DNA from: Ostreococcus mediterraneus
Taxonomy: Eukaryota > Chlorophyta > Mamiellophyceae > Mamiellales > Bathycoccaceae
Direction of reading: 5' to 3'
DNA length: 64,000 bases
NCBI GenBank assembly: GCA_012295225.1
Contig: WMKK01000008.1
Location: 62,001-126,000, forward strand
Positions 26,591 through 36,959 of this stretch are shown in pieces. A model generated the notes under the pieces. It was not told the DNA's origin. It saw only the letters and a list, made by a program, of their open reading frames with translations, and searched no databases. How positions within the stretch are numbered: the first letter of the stretch is position 1; every line of letters begins with the position of its first letter. Made by a program: the position numbers and the translations under genes.

Positions 26591-27119
26591 TCAAGCCGTG
26601 TTCGCCATCACCGCCTTGGCCGCGCAGTCGTCGATGCACTTGTACATGTCGAAATATTGACCCTGTATTCGCAAACAATCGAGCACGACGAGACGATCGG
26701 TTAGTCATTCATGATCTCGACGCATCCGTGGTCGTTATCCTAGTCGACAGGCGCGTGCGAACGAATCAACGAACGCGCGCAACGTATACGCACCGTGCAG
26801 TGCGCCTCGCCAGTCTCATCCCCAGAAATTCTCTCCACGCACGCCTCGTAAAGTTCCAAAAACTTCTGACACTTTGGCTTACACTTCTCCTCCTCGATCG
26901 GCTTGTGATCCACCGGCTCGTCGTCTTCCAATTGCAAGCCCGCCCTGAACGTGTACGAAATCACGCGAGGTCAGTCATCGTCTTTCGTCAACACACTTTA
27001 AACAATCGTCGTCGCGGTCGCCGCGGTCGCGCGACGTCCACGCGCGCGATGCATCGCCCGCCACGCCTCGCGCGCGTTCCGCGCGATCACGCTCGCCGTC
27101 ACCGTCGTCATACGTACAT
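26591..27119 (-). CDS. QCR6: Cytochrome bc1 complex hinge protein QCR6/UQCRH (start codon split by an intron)
   Basis: Coding exons 27119-27118 (AT), 26944-26794 and 26662-26591 give 74 residues. QCR6 is the acidic hinge subunit of mitochondrial complex III next to cytochrome c1. The protein reads MAGLQLEDDEPVDHKPIEEE, then CKPKCQKFLELYEACVERIS, GDETGEAHCTGQYFDMYKC and IDDCAAKA, with the family cysteines and the HCTGQYFD signature formed across intron 2 (26663-26793, donor GTGCGT, branch CTAAC, acceptor CAG). Intron 1 (26945-27117) has donor GTACGT, branch ACTGAC and acceptor CAG; it joins AT to G and so creates the ATG. The exon 2 frame has no other start before the conserved part. It diverges from NDUFA13. 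Confidence 0.87.
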
Positions 27120-27336
27120 CGTGTGCGTCGCTCGCGTCGCGCTCTGTCGATAGAAAACGATCGCGCGCGTCCACTATGCGCCATTCGTCGTCGTGCGACG
27201 CGATCGAGCGCACGCTCACGCACGGTGCGCGCGCGAGATAAACCGTTCGAGCGATTCACCTCGCGTCCAGCGCCGTCGCCGTCGTTCGTCGCCGCCGTTT
27301 CGCGTCGCGTAGCGTAGTCGCGCGAGGTCCGTTGCG
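27120..27336. promoter_or_regulatory. Shared promoter region of QCR6 (complex III) and NDUFA13 (complex I)
   Basis: These 217 bp hold the 5' ends of both divergent genes. The QCR6 5' UTR exon must lie on the left side. The sequence is GC-rich with no clear TATA box. A shared control region for two respiratory-chain subunits is inferred from layout only. Confidence 0.5.
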
Positions 27337-27940
27337 ATGACGGAAGTGGTCACGCGCGGCGTGGCGGGGCTCAAGTCCGTCGCGGACTTGCCCGTGATCC
27401 AGGTACGTCGAACGCAGAACGATGTCGTGCATGCGTTCACGCGTTTGAGTGCGCGCGATGGGCGTCGCGCGGCGCGTCGTCGGGCGCGATCGCTCCACGC
27501 GCGGGTGCAATGAACCCTAAGACACTATGAGAGACTCGACTGACTGACGACGACGCATCGCGTGTTCCGCACAGGATGGTCCGCCGCCTGGTGGATACTC
27601 TTCCGTGCGTTACGGTCGGCGCATTCCGAGCACCGGCCCCACGGGCGCGGCGCTGCTCGCGGTGTACGCCGGGATGTTTACGTATGGTTTTTATCAAATT
27701 GGACAAGGCAACAAGGCGCGCCGGGCGACAAAGGAGGAAAAGATCACCGCTCGGTCAGTGATCGTGCCGTTTTTACAAGCAGATGAGGATCGTCGGTATG
27801 TGAAGGCGTGGCGAGAGAAAGTGGCGAATGAGGCGGCGATTATGTCCAACGTCGCCGGGTGGGACGCCGAGTCCAAGCGTAAAAGCGCCTCGGGTAGCTG
27901 GTTTCCCCCAGGGGCGACCACGCGTCCGAAGATGCTCTAG
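27337..27940 (+). CDS. NDUFA13: Complex I subunit NDUFA13/GRIM-19 (two exons)
   Basis: Exons 27337-27402 and 27575-27940 encode 143 residues. This accessory subunit (B16.6) spans the inner mitochondrial membrane and is needed for complex I assembly. Family blocks are PPPGGYSSVRYGRRIPSTGP, then a membrane helix (ALLAVYAGMFTYGFYQIGQG) and NKARRATKEEKITARSVIVP with FLQADEDRRYVKAW and a C-terminal SGSWFPPGATTRP. The 172-nt intron has donor GTACGT, tandem branch sites GACTGACTGAC and acceptor CAG. Exon 1 codes only for the poorly conserved N-terminus (MTEVVTRGVAGLKSVADLPV). Length equals the family norm. Confidence 0.94.
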
Positions 27941-28112
27941 TCAAATTTTAGTCTTTCGACGTTCGCGTGGCGTCGGCATGTATTAGCACAACACCAATGT
28001 ATTTCACAATTCGCTGAATTGCTTCTCGAGTAGCTCGAAACCAAAAACGTCGTCGCGAGTCACGTCACTTCGCGACGCGCGGACGACCGATTCTTCGTCG
28101 CACGCGCGCGTC

Positions 28113-28889
28113 ATGCGTCGTCGCGCTGGCGTCGGTGGCATCGCACATAACGATGCGCTCACGGCGAAGATGCGCGCGCTCGGCGCGGAGCGTCAACTTG
28201 AGCTCCGCGAAGACGCCGCGCGACAGTTGGCCAAGTTTTCCAGCGCGCTCGAAATTTTTGCACAATCGCACCGCGCGGCGATCAAGGCGGACCCAGAGTT
28301 TCGTGCGGCGTTCCATGCGATGTGCGCGACGACGGGCGTAGACCCTTTGGCGTCGCGTAAGAGCGCATGGGGGCAGATTTTGGGGCTGTCCGAGTGGTAC
28401 GCCGAACTCGCCGTAAGCGTCGCGGACCGTTGCCTCGCGTCCCGCGCGCACGATGGCGGGGTGTGCGCGCTCGATTCGCTCGTCGAACGCGTCAACGCAT
28501 CGAGAGGGCGCGCGGCGGGAGTAGTAAGCGCAGACGACGTCGAACGCGCGATTGAGGCGTTGAGCTCGCTCGGAGGCGGTTGGCGCGTCGAAACGACGAC
28601 GTCTTCTTCGTCGTCGACGTCGTCCAAAGGCACGAAGATTGTCCGAAGCGTACCCATGGAACTTAGCGACGACGTCAACACAACTCTCTCNCGCGCGCGC
28701 GACGCCGAACGCGGATGCCTCAACGCGTCCTCGCTCGCGAGCGTCGAACGCTGGACGTTGAGCCGAGCGGCGGACGCGCTCACCGCCGCCGTCAAGCTCG
28801 GCGTCGCCCTCATCGATGACCAAGCACGCGACATCGGCGAACGCGTGTATTGGTTCCCAGCGTTCGCCGACATCGACTTGGCGTCCTAA
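28113..28889 (+). CDS. VPS22: ESCRT-II subunit VPS22/SNF8 (EAP30)
   Basis: This is a 258-residue protein. ESCRT-II sorts ubiquitinated membrane proteins into multivesicular bodies; VPS22 forms the base of the Y-shaped complex with VPS36 and two VPS25. The start MRRRAGVGGIAH matches the family's MRRRxGVGAI, followed by a basic helix, FRAAFHAMCATTGVDPLAS, KSAWGQILGLSEWYAELAVS and two winged-helix domains ending in GVALIDDQARDIGERVYWFP. Base 28691 is an undetermined N, leaving one residue (~193) unknown. It is intronless. A polyserine insert (SSSSSTSS) lies before the last winged helix. Confidence 0.93.
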   Translation: MRRRAGVGGIAHNDALTAKMRALGAERQLELREDAARQLAKFSSALEIFAQSHRAAIKADPEFRAAFHAMCATTGVDPLASRKSAWGQILGLSEWYAELAVSVADRCLASRAHDGGVCALDSLVERVNASRGRAAGVVSADDVERAIEALSSLGGGWRVETTTSSSSSTSSKGTKIVRSVPMELSDDVNTTLXRARDAERGCLNASSLASVERWTLSRAADALTAAVKLGVALIDDQARDIGERVYWFPAFADIDLAS

Positions 28890-29240
28890 TCACGCGTAGC
28901 TCACGCGCGTACCTCGCGCGTACCTCGCGCGCCTAGCAAAAACGTCCGCGCCTCGCCGTCGTCGCGCGAATAGACCAATAGATCGCCCATATAGCTCCCA
29001 GTCACTGCATCATACATACACACGCACGCACGCGCGCCGCGCACGCGCCGCCATCCACGCGCCGCGTCCTCGGAGCGCTGGAATCATCAGAAGCTTTTCG
29101 AAGTCCACCATAGTGTATGAGTAAACAGTACGCGAGTCAAAACGTCACCCACGGCACCACGCGTTCCGCCCCGCCGCCGCGCGTTCCGCCCCGCCGCGCC
29201 ACTCCCCGCCGCGCGCGCGCCCGCTCGAGCACTCGTCGCC
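28890..29240. other. 351-bp intergenic region with short direct repeats
   Basis: This gap separates two plus-strand genes. It holds a doubled 11-bp unit (cgcgcgtacct) near 28906-28930 and two copies of a 17-bp GC box (gcgttccgccccgccgc) at 29161-29177 and 29181-29197, close to the next ATG. An AT-richer part near 28975-29020 separates them. I see no gene. The GC boxes may be promoter elements. Confidence 0.5.
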
Positions 29241-30010
29241 ATGTCCGCCACCGCGCGCACGATCCTTCACATCTCCTCGAGCGCGCGCTCGACCGGCAGC
29301 GCGTCGCGCGCGCTGTCCCAAGCGCTCGTCGACCGCGTCAAGGCGCACGCGCCCGAACGCGTCGTCGTGCGCGACCGCGACGTCGGCGGCGAGCGCGCGC
29401 CGTCGCACGTCACCGAGGCGTGGATCGGCGCGTCGTTCACGCCCGAGGAGAATCGCACCGCGGCGCAGCGCGAGGCGCTCAAGGAGAGCGATGCGTTGAT
29501 CGATGAGCTGAAGGGGAGCGATGTGTTGGTGATCGGAGCCGCCATGTGTGCGTAGTCGTTTTGCGCGTCGAGACGCGCGCGTGCGTCGCGTTCAATCGCG
29601 CGAGAGGGGTGATATGCGCGCTACGCATCGATGCGTCGCGATGGCGTACTGACGGCGTACTGACGACGTATTGTGTGACGCGTGCAGACAACTTTTCGGT
29701 GACCGCGACGCTCAAGGCGTACTTTGACCAAGTCGCGCGCGCCGGCGTGACGTTCAAGTACAACGATCAGGGCGTTCCGGAGGGGTTGTTGACGAATAAG
29801 AAGGCGTATGTCGTGGTGTCCAGTGGCGGCGTGCCCATGAACGCGCCTGGGATGGATTTTCTGACGCCGCACGTGAAGACGTTTCTCGGGTTGCTCGGCA
29901 TCTCTGACGTCACGTTCATCGACGCTACTGGGCAAATGAAGCGCGAGGACGCCAACGAGAGCGCCACGGCGGTGATTAACGCCATCGATATCGACGCCAT
30001 GCTCGCATAA
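29241..30010 (+). CDS. FMN-dependent NADH-azoreductase / NAD(P)H:quinone reductase-like (AzoR family, two exons)
   Basis: Exons 29241-29547 and 29688-30010 encode 209 residues. The intron (140 nt) has donor GTGCGT, two tandem ACTGACG branch candidates and acceptor CAG; splicing restores the FMN-binding loop GAAMYNFSVTATLKAYFDQV as in bacterial AzoR (PMYNF). The start TILHISSSARSTGSASRALS is the flavodoxin-fold phosphate loop, and VVVSSGGVP with FLTPHVKTFLGLLGISDVTF are the later AzoR blocks. Family members are homodimeric flavoenzymes that reduce quinones and azo dyes with NAD(P)H; the natural role here is probably quinone detoxification. It has no organelle signal. Confidence 0.9.
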
Positions 30011-30181
30011 GAGGCTATCGCCCCGTGCGTAGAGGCTCTCGCTCAGAAGCGTAGAGGCGAGTAAGCGAACGCTTTATTTATCAACGTCTTCACATTTTTA
30101 TCACCTACTCCTACAATTCCAGCCGACGCCCCACACGCGCCGACGCACCGTCCTACGTCTACGTTCACCGTCTCGACGCAA

Positions 30182-30547
30182 TCACAAAAACTGTTCGACG
30201 AGCGCTATCAAATCCTCAACCTCATCCGCGCTCAACCTCGACGCGCACCGCTCCACGACGGCGTGCACCACCGCCGCGCTCCTCGGCTTAATATTAATCA
30301 CCTGCAACACCTCCGCGGGCATCAGAGCGATGGGTTCGATCGCTTCGATAAACTTTGCCACGTTCGTCCGGTCCTGCTCGCCCGCGCACGATCGTCGAAG
30401 CGCGTCGTAGCATTGCATTTCCGTCGGGAATGGGTCGTGCGGCTGCGGGTACGTCGGCGCGCACCCGGGCTCCGCCGTGCGCTCGCGCAGCAAGTCCAGG
30501 GTTTCGTAGTTTGTGAGCAATCCGTCGCATTGGGAGAGCACGCGCAT
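30182..30547 (-). CDS. RPC9: RNA polymerase III subunit RPC9 (CRCP/Rpc17)
   Basis: This is a 121-residue protein from ATG 30547; an ATG at 30679 would add 44 residues with no family match. RPC9 pairs with RPC8 to form the stalk of RNA polymerase III and helps recruit TFIIIB. MRVLSQCDGLLTNYETLDLL is the family start (LLSNYEV), and FIEAIEPIALMPAEVLQVIN with LSADEVEDLIALVEQFL is the HRDC-like C-terminal domain. Divergent from the DDX42-type helicase across 293 bp. Confidence 0.86.
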   Translation of the reverse strand: MRVLSQCDGLLTNYETLDLLRERTAEPGCAPTYPQPHDPFPTEMQCYDALRRSCAGEQDRTNVAKFIEAIEPIALMPAEVLQVINIKPRSAAVVHAVVERCASRLSADEVEDLIALVEQFL

Positions 30548-30840
30548 CGTTCGCGGCGGCGGATCGCGGCGGCGCGCGTGCGCGGCGTGCAGTGCGGCGG
30601 CGGCGGTGGTGCAGCGCGACAAAAAAAACATGTGTGTGAAGCACTTGGTCGTGTCTTTACACGCCGACGCGTGGCGCATACGCGCGCATATGTGTGGCGG
30701 CAGTGGCGTCGCGAACGTTTTGAACGGTGCGTGGTGATTCGTTGGCGACGACGAGGGTGTGCGCGTCGTTGGTTGGTTGATTCATTCGTTTGTTCATTCA
30801 TTTTCAGGCTGCTGGTAAAGTTGTTGACGAAAGATTAACG

Positions 30841-33009
30841 ATGACGGGCGATGACGACGGGGCGCTGCGTGCGGAATTCTCGCGGTGGACCGACGCACAA
30901 ATGGTTGATTTCATCGCCGCGCGGGAAGACGCCGATGAGGCGATGGAGGCGGCGAGAGTTGGGCGCGAAGGATTGCTTCGCGCGTGCGTGGCTTTGGAAT
31001 CAAAGAATCAAACGCACGGCGACGCCGTGGCTGATGACGGCGACGATGGCGACGTCGATCCTCTCGATGCGTTTATGGCGTCGTTAGCGCCAGACGAGCC
31101 TTCGTCGCGTGCGCCGAGACGCGCTGAGGCGGATGAAGACGACGACGGTTTTGCGCTCGCGCTCGAGCGGGCGACGGCGGCGCCCGAGGCTCGAAAACGA
31201 CGCGATGACGTCGATGATGAGGATATCGTCGCGCCTGCGGGTGGGTATGAATATGAGTACGACGATACGCGCCGACGACAGGCACCGAGTGAGCTCCCGC
31301 CGCCTTTGGTGTCGACATCGTACGAGCCGTTTGAGCGCGTCGCGTACGCTCCGCCAAAGGAGCTCGCGGATTTGGCGCCTGAAGACGTTAAAAGGCGTCG
31401 CGAGGCGCTCGATATTCGAGTTGATGGGTGCGAATCGATTGCTCCAATCGAGCGGTTCGGTCAGGGTGGATTTGATGTCGACACATTAAAGGCGTTGAAG
31501 CGGTGTGGATTTGAAAAACCGACGCCGATTCAAGCGCAAGGCGTGCCGACGACGCTCGCCGGATGTAATGTTTTGGCCATGGCGAAGACTGGGAGTGGTA
31601 AAACGTTGACATTTATTCTCCCAGCTTTGTCGCACGTTGCTCGCCAGCGCGCGTTGAGCAAGCACGAAGGGCCCATCGCACTCGTGCTCGCGCCGACACG
31701 AGAGCTCGCGCGGCAAATTTCAAGCGAAGCGAATAAGATTTGTAAGCATTTGCGCCCACGGTGCTGCGCGATTTATGGTGGCGTGAGTAAGACGGATCAG
31801 TTCAAGGCACTTCGCGGTGGCGCTGAGATTGTCGTCGCCACACCTGGGCGTTTAATAGATGTCTTGACGATGAAGAATTGTACAAATTTGAGTCGCGTGA
31901 CGTACGTGGCGTTGGATGAGGCGGATAGAATGCTCGACATGGGATTTGAGAAAGCCGTGCGTTCGATTTGTCGAGCTATTCGTCCAGACCGGCAATGCGT
32001 GTTGTTTAGTGCGACGATGCCACCGAGCGTGAAGAGGCTGTGTCGTGATTTACTAGGGGATACGTTTGTGACTATTTGCGTCGGTGACGTCGGCGCGGCG
32101 AATGCAGACGTGCAACAAGTCGCCCGCGTCTTCGTCGACGACGCCGCTCGCGCGCAATGGTTTTTCTCGACGCTCCCACAGTTCATCGATGCTGGTCAGG
32201 TGCTGGTATTCGTGACGCATAAAAACTCTGTCGATGAATTGGTGCACGATTTAACGACGAGAGGCGTCCGCGCTGTGGGCTTGCACGGAGATTTAGAGCA
32301 GCATGACCGTCACGCGGCGATGAAGGCGTTTAAATCTGAAAGCGTGCACGTGCTCGTGGCCACGGACGTCGCCGCGCGCGGATTGGACGTAAATTCCATC
32401 AAAACCGTGATCAATTACCATGCTGCGCGTGATATTGACACGCACGTCCATCGCATCGGGCGCACTGGTCGAGCCGGGGCGCTGGATGGATGCGCGTACA
32501 CGTTGCTCACGGCGACGGTTTCGATGCGGTTCGCGCAGCAATTAGTCGCTAATTTCGAAGCCGCAGGTCAAAGCGTACCTGAAGATCTCAAGGCACTAGC
32601 TCGTGGTGGTTATAAACGGTCGCGCGATGAGTTCCAGCGCGACGAAGGGCGCGGCGCGCCGTTTGCCGGTCGAGGCCGAGGCCGAGGCGGGCTAGGATTT
32701 TCAGGCCCCGCTTCACCGTCTTCGTTTGGCGGTCGAGCTCCGCTGCCGCCCCGCCGAGAGTCGAATGCGAATTATAGTGCCGTGCCACCGCCATCGATGA
32801 TGACAGTGAGCCGCGTCCCGCCTCCGCCTTCGCAACCGGAGGTCGATGACATGCTGGCGCGCGCGCGCGCGAAGGCGGAGGCCCTCGCCGCGACGTTGCA
32901 AAAGCCCGCAGCGCCCACGTCAGATGCTACAACGGCTGCAATCGCCGCCGCGCAGGCCATAGCCGCACGATTACTCGGGCGAAACGACGAGAAATGTAAT
33001 GATAACTAG
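30841..33009 (+). CDS. DDX42: DEAD-box RNA helicase, DDX42/RH24 type
   Basis: This is a 722-residue protein from ATG 30841. All DEAD-box motifs are present: the Q motif GFEKPTPIQAQ, AKTGSGKT, PTRELARQ, TPGRLID, DEADRMLD, SATMP, THKNSVDEL, ATDVAARGLDV and HRIGRTGRAG. The spacing and the segment EGPIALVLAPTREL with GGVSKTDQFKALRGGAEIVV fit DDX42, a U2-snRNP-linked helicase, better than PRP5 or DDX5. An acidic N-terminus and a Gly/Arg-rich C-terminus (FAGRGRGRGG) flank the core. A possible 5' UTR intron (30727-30807, GTGCGT...TTTTCAG) lies upstream. Coding is uninterrupted. Confidence 0.92.
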   Translation: MTGDDDGALRAEFSRWTDAQMVDFIAAREDADEAMEAARVGREGLLRACVALESKNQTHGDAVADDGDDGDVDPLDAFMASLAPDEPSSRAPRRAEADEDDDGFALALERATAAPEARKRRDDVDDEDIVAPAGGYEYEYDDTRRRQAPSELPPPLVSTSYEPFERVAYAPPKELADLAPEDVKRRREALDIRVDGCESIAPIERFGQGGFDVDTLKALKRCGFEKPTPIQAQGVPTTLAGCNVLAMAKTGSGKTLTFILPALSHVARQRALSKHEGPIALVLAPTRELARQISSEANKICKHLRPRCCAIYGGVSKTDQFKALRGGAEIVVATPGRLIDVLTMKNCTNLSRVTYVALDEADRMLDMGFEKAVRSICRAIRPDRQCVLFSATMPPSVKRLCRDLLGDTFVTICVGDVGAANADVQQVARVFVDDAARAQWFFSTLPQFIDAGQVLVFVTHKNSVDELVHDLTTRGVRAVGLHGDLEQHDRHAAMKAFKSESVHVLVATDVAARGLDVNSIKTVINYHAARDIDTHVHRIGRTGRAGALDGCAYTLLTATVSMRFAQQLVANFEAAGQSVPEDLKALARGGYKRSRDEFQRDEGRGAPFAGRGRGRGGLGFSGPASPSSFGGRAPLPPRRESNANYSAVPPPSMMTVSRVPPPPSQPEVDDMLARARAKAEALAATLQKPAAPTSDATTAAIAAAQAIAARLLGRNDEKCNDN

Positions 33010-33033
33010 GAGACTATAGAATTTACAACGCGA

Positions 33034-34305
33034 CTAGTGTTTACGATGCTTGTCTTCGCGCGCCTTCTTTTCTTTTACGTGCGCGTCGACGCTTCTAAAT
33101 TCAATACCCTTCACCGTCGGCTCGATGCGCGTTTTCGGCTCGGTGCCACGAAAGAAATTATACTTTGGATTGTACGAACTCATCTCTCGCACGACGGCAC
33201 CCGTGTGCACGTTTTGTGACGTATCGGTCCGCGAGTACTTTCTAAACAAGTCTGCAAACAATTTGGCTCGTCGACCATCAGCGGAGTCTTCCGCGCCTCG
33301 CGTCGCCTCCAGATTCGCCTGCACGCGCTTGGCGATGCTTTGATCGGATTCGCGCCGCAACGAAATGATTTCCTTCAATATAAACTCTTGGTCTTTTTCG
33401 ACGTCACAAATTTCAGCGCCAGCCACGGGGACGTAGTGCGACACTCCGTCGTCTTCGTACGCATCGTCGACATCAATGACATTGCGAGAGGTGCCGGCGA
33501 TGGCGGCGTCGTCTTCTTCCTCGCCATCGTAAAAATCAGCCAAATTGTCCTCGTCGGCGACGGCGTCTGTTAACTCATCAGACTGCGCGTCAAACGTCCC
33601 GCCGCCGTCGTCGTTATCATCGTTCTCATCATCGCTCGCCGCCCCGAGCCAGCCATCAATGGCAACGCTCCGCATGCGTCTCAACACATCATCATCACCG
33701 TGCATCGACGCTTCGTCATCGACAGCTCTATACCTCTTTTTCAACGCTCGCGTCGCTCGCGCAATCGCCGCGTCGCACCGCCTCCCAATAAACCTCGCAA
33801 ACAACCCATCGCCGTGCAACACCTCGTGCGCCTCATCCTCTGCGATCGACCCCGCGGTGCACAACACACCGTCCCGATGCAACGCGCGCATGTGTGCCGC
33901 GATACCATTCTCCAAAGCCACGCGCGCGGCTTCGGTTGGCGGGCGCAACGCCGGCGAGCGACTCAAAAACCGCGTAATCTCCGCCAACGTGATGACATCT
34001 GCGCGCGCATCGAGCGCCGAGCCGCGTACGATGGCGCCATAGACCTTTCCGAGGCGCATGCGCGCCTCCCGGCGGTCTCGTGCGCGCGATGACGGCGACG
34101 ACGCCGTGGAAATGCATGCGAAGCACGAATCAACGAATGCGATTCGTTCCGCGAACGCCGACGCGCTCGCGCGCGCGTCGGCGTCGATGCGCTCCAAGGC
34201 GATGCGCTTCATGATGTCGTCATTCTCGTCGCCGTCGTCGGAGTCGGAGTCGGAGGACGTCGACGGCGCGGGTCGGATGACGTCACCGGCGGTGCGAAAC
34301 GACAT
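33034..34305 (-). CDS. Acidic nuclear-type protein of unknown family
   Basis: This is a 423-residue protein from MSFRTAGDVIRP at 34305; an ATG at 34524 would overlap the divergent neighbour. The N-terminus is a Ser/Asp tract (SDSDSDDGDENDD), followed by a helical region (~25-200) and a long acidic middle (EDEDNLADFYDGEEEDD). The last 100 residues are basic and look conserved: LFADLFRKYSRTDTSQ, SSYNPKYNFFRGTEPKTRIE and KGIEFRSVDAHVKEKKARED. The mix of acidic tracts and a basic end suggests a nuclear or nucleolar protein. I do not recognise it. Confidence 0.7.
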   Translation of the reverse strand: MSFRTAGDVIRPAPSTSSDSDSDDGDENDDIMKRIALERIDADARASASAFAERIAFVDSCFACISTASSPSSRARDRREARMRLGKVYGAIVRGSALDARADVITLAEITRFLSRSPALRPPTEAARVALENGIAAHMRALHRDGVLCTAGSIAEDEAHEVLHGDGLFARFIGRRCDAAIARATRALKKRYRAVDDEASMHGDDDVLRRMRSVAIDGWLGAASDDENDDNDDGGGTFDAQSDELTDAVADEDNLADFYDGEEEDDAAIAGTSRNVIDVDDAYEDDGVSHYVPVAGAEICDVEKDQEFILKEIISLRRESDQSIAKRVQANLEATRGAEDSADGRRAKLFADLFRKYSRTDTSQNVHTGAVVREMSSYNPKYNFFRGTEPKTRIEPTVKGIEFRSVDAHVKEKKAREDKHRKH

Positions 34306-34456
34306 TGCGCGGCGCACACTGACGCCCGCGACCACGCCGACGTCGACCGCAACGCCACACGCGCGCGAGTCGAACGCCGCGGATAATTTATTTCCATCGC
34401 TTTCGCGCGCCGACGCGCGAATCGCACGCGAGACGGCGCGAGACGGCGCGAACGCG

Positions 34457-36031
34457 ATGGGTGACGTCGATGGCGCGGATGCGCGCGCGGTGCAACGACG
34501 CCGTTGGGGCGTCGCGGATGCCATCGATGGCGCGCGTGCGAGCGCGGAGGACGACGGTGACGTTGTCGTAGACGCGAGGCACGCCGCGGTGGAGGACCCA
34601 GGGGAGGTGGAGCGCGGATTTTCGTCGCTGTGGAGTTCGAGCTCTTGGTTTGGTTCGGGCGGCGCGTTCGCGGCGGCTCCCGCGGAAATTGCATCCGTGT
34701 CTTACGACCAGGGCGTCGATGGCGCGAAAGGCGCGAGTGATGGAGGTGAAAAGTTGCGCGCGATTGGTGGGGCGAGTTGTCAGAATCGATTCATCGTGAA
34801 TCGCGGAGCGAGGGATCCGTTCGCGCCGGCGAGCGCGGCGGCGACGCCAGACCACGTGGATAAAGCGAGCGTGGATGCGGCGCGTCGCGACGAGGCTGAT
34901 GCGTGGAAAGTGACGCGATGGAATACGAGCTTGGTTCCTGGGGCGTGTGATGAAACGCCGGTGCGAAAGGCGGGAGAGCGATCGTATCGATCGTTTGAAC
35001 GAGGCGAGGCGAGACGAATGACGGAGGAGCGAGGCGTGAAATTTGAGTTTGATTTCGACGCCAAGCGGTGGTGGATCATACGTGATGGCGAAAGCAAAGA
35101 GTTATCGTATGCACCTTCTGCGGCGATACAAGCACCGACGACGGGAACTACGGCGACAGCAATCGATGTCAACGCGTTGAGCGACGACGTCGCGGATGTG
35201 GATATGGATGCGAGCGACGCGTCAACGGATGGCGAAGTCGACGATGAAGGTCGAGAAATGCGCGAAAAAGCTCGAGAAGAGCGTTTACGACGATACCAAC
35301 CGTCGTACGACGCATCATCGGCGCGCGTTGTCGTGCGCGAGCGCGAGCGTCGCGATCGATACGCCGAAGAGCCCGAGTATAAGCACGAGACAACCGCGAA
35401 GACAAAGTTGACATCGATGACGCCCGTGACGAAGCGCGCAGACACTACGGCGCGTTGTGCGACGTCGTTCGATCCAGGTTTACCTGCCATCGACGCGTAC
35501 TGGGTTCCATTTACGTGCTCGAACGGATTAACTGCGTGGATTGAACTCGCCAACGACGTCGACGCGTCCTCGGCGCTGACTCTATGGGTCAACGGCGACG
35601 CCCCGTGGCCCGTTATTCGTCGCCTCGATCTCGGCCGGGATCGACGCGGGATCCCTCAAAATGCCCCAGGCCCAGAAATCGATGCCGAACTTCGCGCCCT
35701 GGTCGAGTCGGAGCTTCGCGCGCGAGCCGCTGAAGCGGAGACGGTTCGCGCGTCGCGCGCTCCGCCGACGGGACCTCGCGCTCGCACCGTCAACGCAGAC
35801 GGTGACGAGGCGAACGAAGCGCAGACAAACGTCGTGAACGCCCTGCTTCGAGCCGCGACAGCCGACGACGACGATGGTGGCGCAGAAAACGTCACGGCGA
35901 ATGGAAAAATCAAAGTCCTCCAATCCAAGCTCGAGGCGTCCATTCGCGAAAAGTTTTCCCTCCGAGCCGAAATCGATCGCCTGCGCGCCGTCATCGCCGC
36001 CGCCGGCTTGAACGCCGACGCAATCGCCTAG
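34457..36031 (+). CDS. Unrecognised 524-residue protein with C-terminal coiled coil
   Basis: It starts at [18 protein letters not shown]; the frame is open further upstream but crosses the divergent gene. The middle has RNGARDPF-like repeats of charged residues, a Trp-rich patch ([18 protein letters not shown]), then acidic and Arg/Glu-rich stretches. A globular segment ([37 protein letters not shown]) is followed by a C-terminal coiled coil ([20 protein letters not shown]). No domain is recognised. The two divergent ATGs are 151 bp apart. Confidence 0.65.
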   Translation: MGDVDGADARAVQRRRWGVADAIDGARASAEDDGDVVVDARHAAVEDPGEVERGFSSLWSSSSWFGSGGAFAAAPAEIASVSYDQGVDGAKGASDGGEKLRAIGGASCQNRFIVNRGARDPFAPASAAATPDHVDKASVDAARRDEADAWKVTRWNTSLVPGACDETPVRKAGERSYRSFERGEARRMTEERGVKFEFDFDAKRWWIIRDGESKELSYAPSAAIQAPTTGTTATAIDVNALSDDVADVDMDASDASTDGEVDDEGREMREKAREERLRRYQPSYDASSARVVVRERERRDRYAEEPEYKHETTAKTKLTSMTPVTKRADTTARCATSFDPGLPAIDAYWVPFTCSNGLTAWIELANDVDASSALTLWVNGDAPWPVIRRLDLGRDRRGIPQNAPGPEIDAELRALVESELRARAAEAETVRASRAPPTGPRARTVNADGDEANEAQTNVVNALLRAATADDDDGGAENVTANGKIKVLQSKLEASIREKFSLRAEIDRLRAVIAAAGLNADAIA

Positions 36032-36149
36032 TCCACTATTAATATCGTTTTGTAGTAGTACACGCACACACGGGTTGAAAGAAAGCTCCACAACCGCGCC
36101 CGAGAAGATAAACAGTCACCACAACGACCCACCGTTCAGTCACCGACGC

Positions 36150-36959
36150 ATGCGTTTCGCGCTTCCCCGTTCGTCGACGCACATTACCACACGAAGACTC
36201 GCACTCGCACTCGCACTCACCGCTCCATCGCTCGCGTCAACCATGGCGTGGCGCTCGCACGGTACCGATAACGCCTCGCTCGTCACCGCATTGACGCGTA
36301 ATGGCATTCTCAAGCATCGAGAATGCATCGACGCCATGCGTCGCGTCGACCGCGGCAACTACGTGCCGCGCGAATATGCCACGTACGAGGCATATGAGGA
36401 TCATCCGCTGCCGATTGGGTATAACGCGACGATTTCGGCGCCGCACATGCACGCGTACGCGCTGGAGTGGGCTCGCGAGCTGTGTTCGCCGGGCGCGAAA
36501 GTGCTCGACGTCGGTAGCGGTACGGGATATCTCAGCGCGTGTTTCGCGACCATGGTGCTCGGAGACGACGCGGAGAGCGAAAGCGCGGGACTCGTCGTCG
36601 GTGTGGAGCATATAGATGAGCTGAGCGAAAGCGCGGTTGAGAACGTCAAGCGGGACGGGAAGGCGTGGATGCTTAACCGCGGAGGACTGGCGCTCGTGAC
36701 GGGCGACGGGCGTTTGGGCTGGGAGGCGTCGGCGCCGTACGACGTGATTCACGTTGGTGCGTCGACGCCATCGGTGCCACGCGCGTTGATCGAGCAGTTG
36801 AAGCCGGGCGGGCGGTTGGTGATACCGGTGGGAGACTCGAGCGGGCAAGCGATGCGCATCATCGACAAGGCTGCAGACGGATCGTTGAGCGAGCGTACGG
36901 CGATGGGTGTGATTTACGTTCCTCTCACCGCGCGCGAGGCGCAGCTCGGACGGTTCTAG
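36150..36959 (+). CDS. PIMT: Protein-L-isoaspartate O-methyltransferase
   Basis: This is a 269-residue protein from ATG 36150; a second ATG at 36243 (MAWRSHG) would give the usual cytosolic size. PIMT uses S-adenosylmethionine to methylate isoaspartyl residues and starts repair of aged proteins. Family marks are [55 protein letters not shown], the SAM motif [36 protein letters not shown] and [12 protein letters not shown]. The 31-residue leader has a hydrophobic run ([14 protein letters not shown]) that may target the longer form to an organelle or the ER. It is intronless. Confidence 0.94.
   Translation: MRFALPRSSTHITTRRLALALALTAPSLASTMAWRSHGTDNASLVTALTRNGILKHRECIDAMRRVDRGNYVPREYATYEAYEDHPLPIGYNATISAPHMHAYALEWARELCSPGAKVLDVGSGTGYLSACFATMVLGDDAESESAGLVVGVEHIDELSESAVENVKRDGKAWMLNRGGLALVTGDGRLGWEASAPYDVIHVGASTPSVPRALIEQLKPGGRLVIPVGDSSGQAMRIIDKAADGSLSERTAMGVIYVPLTAREAQLGRF

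Noticed and set aside
30548-30679. Extended RPC9 start at 30679
   Set aside because: The extra 44 residues have no match to the family, whose N-terminus aligns at MRVLSQCDGLL.
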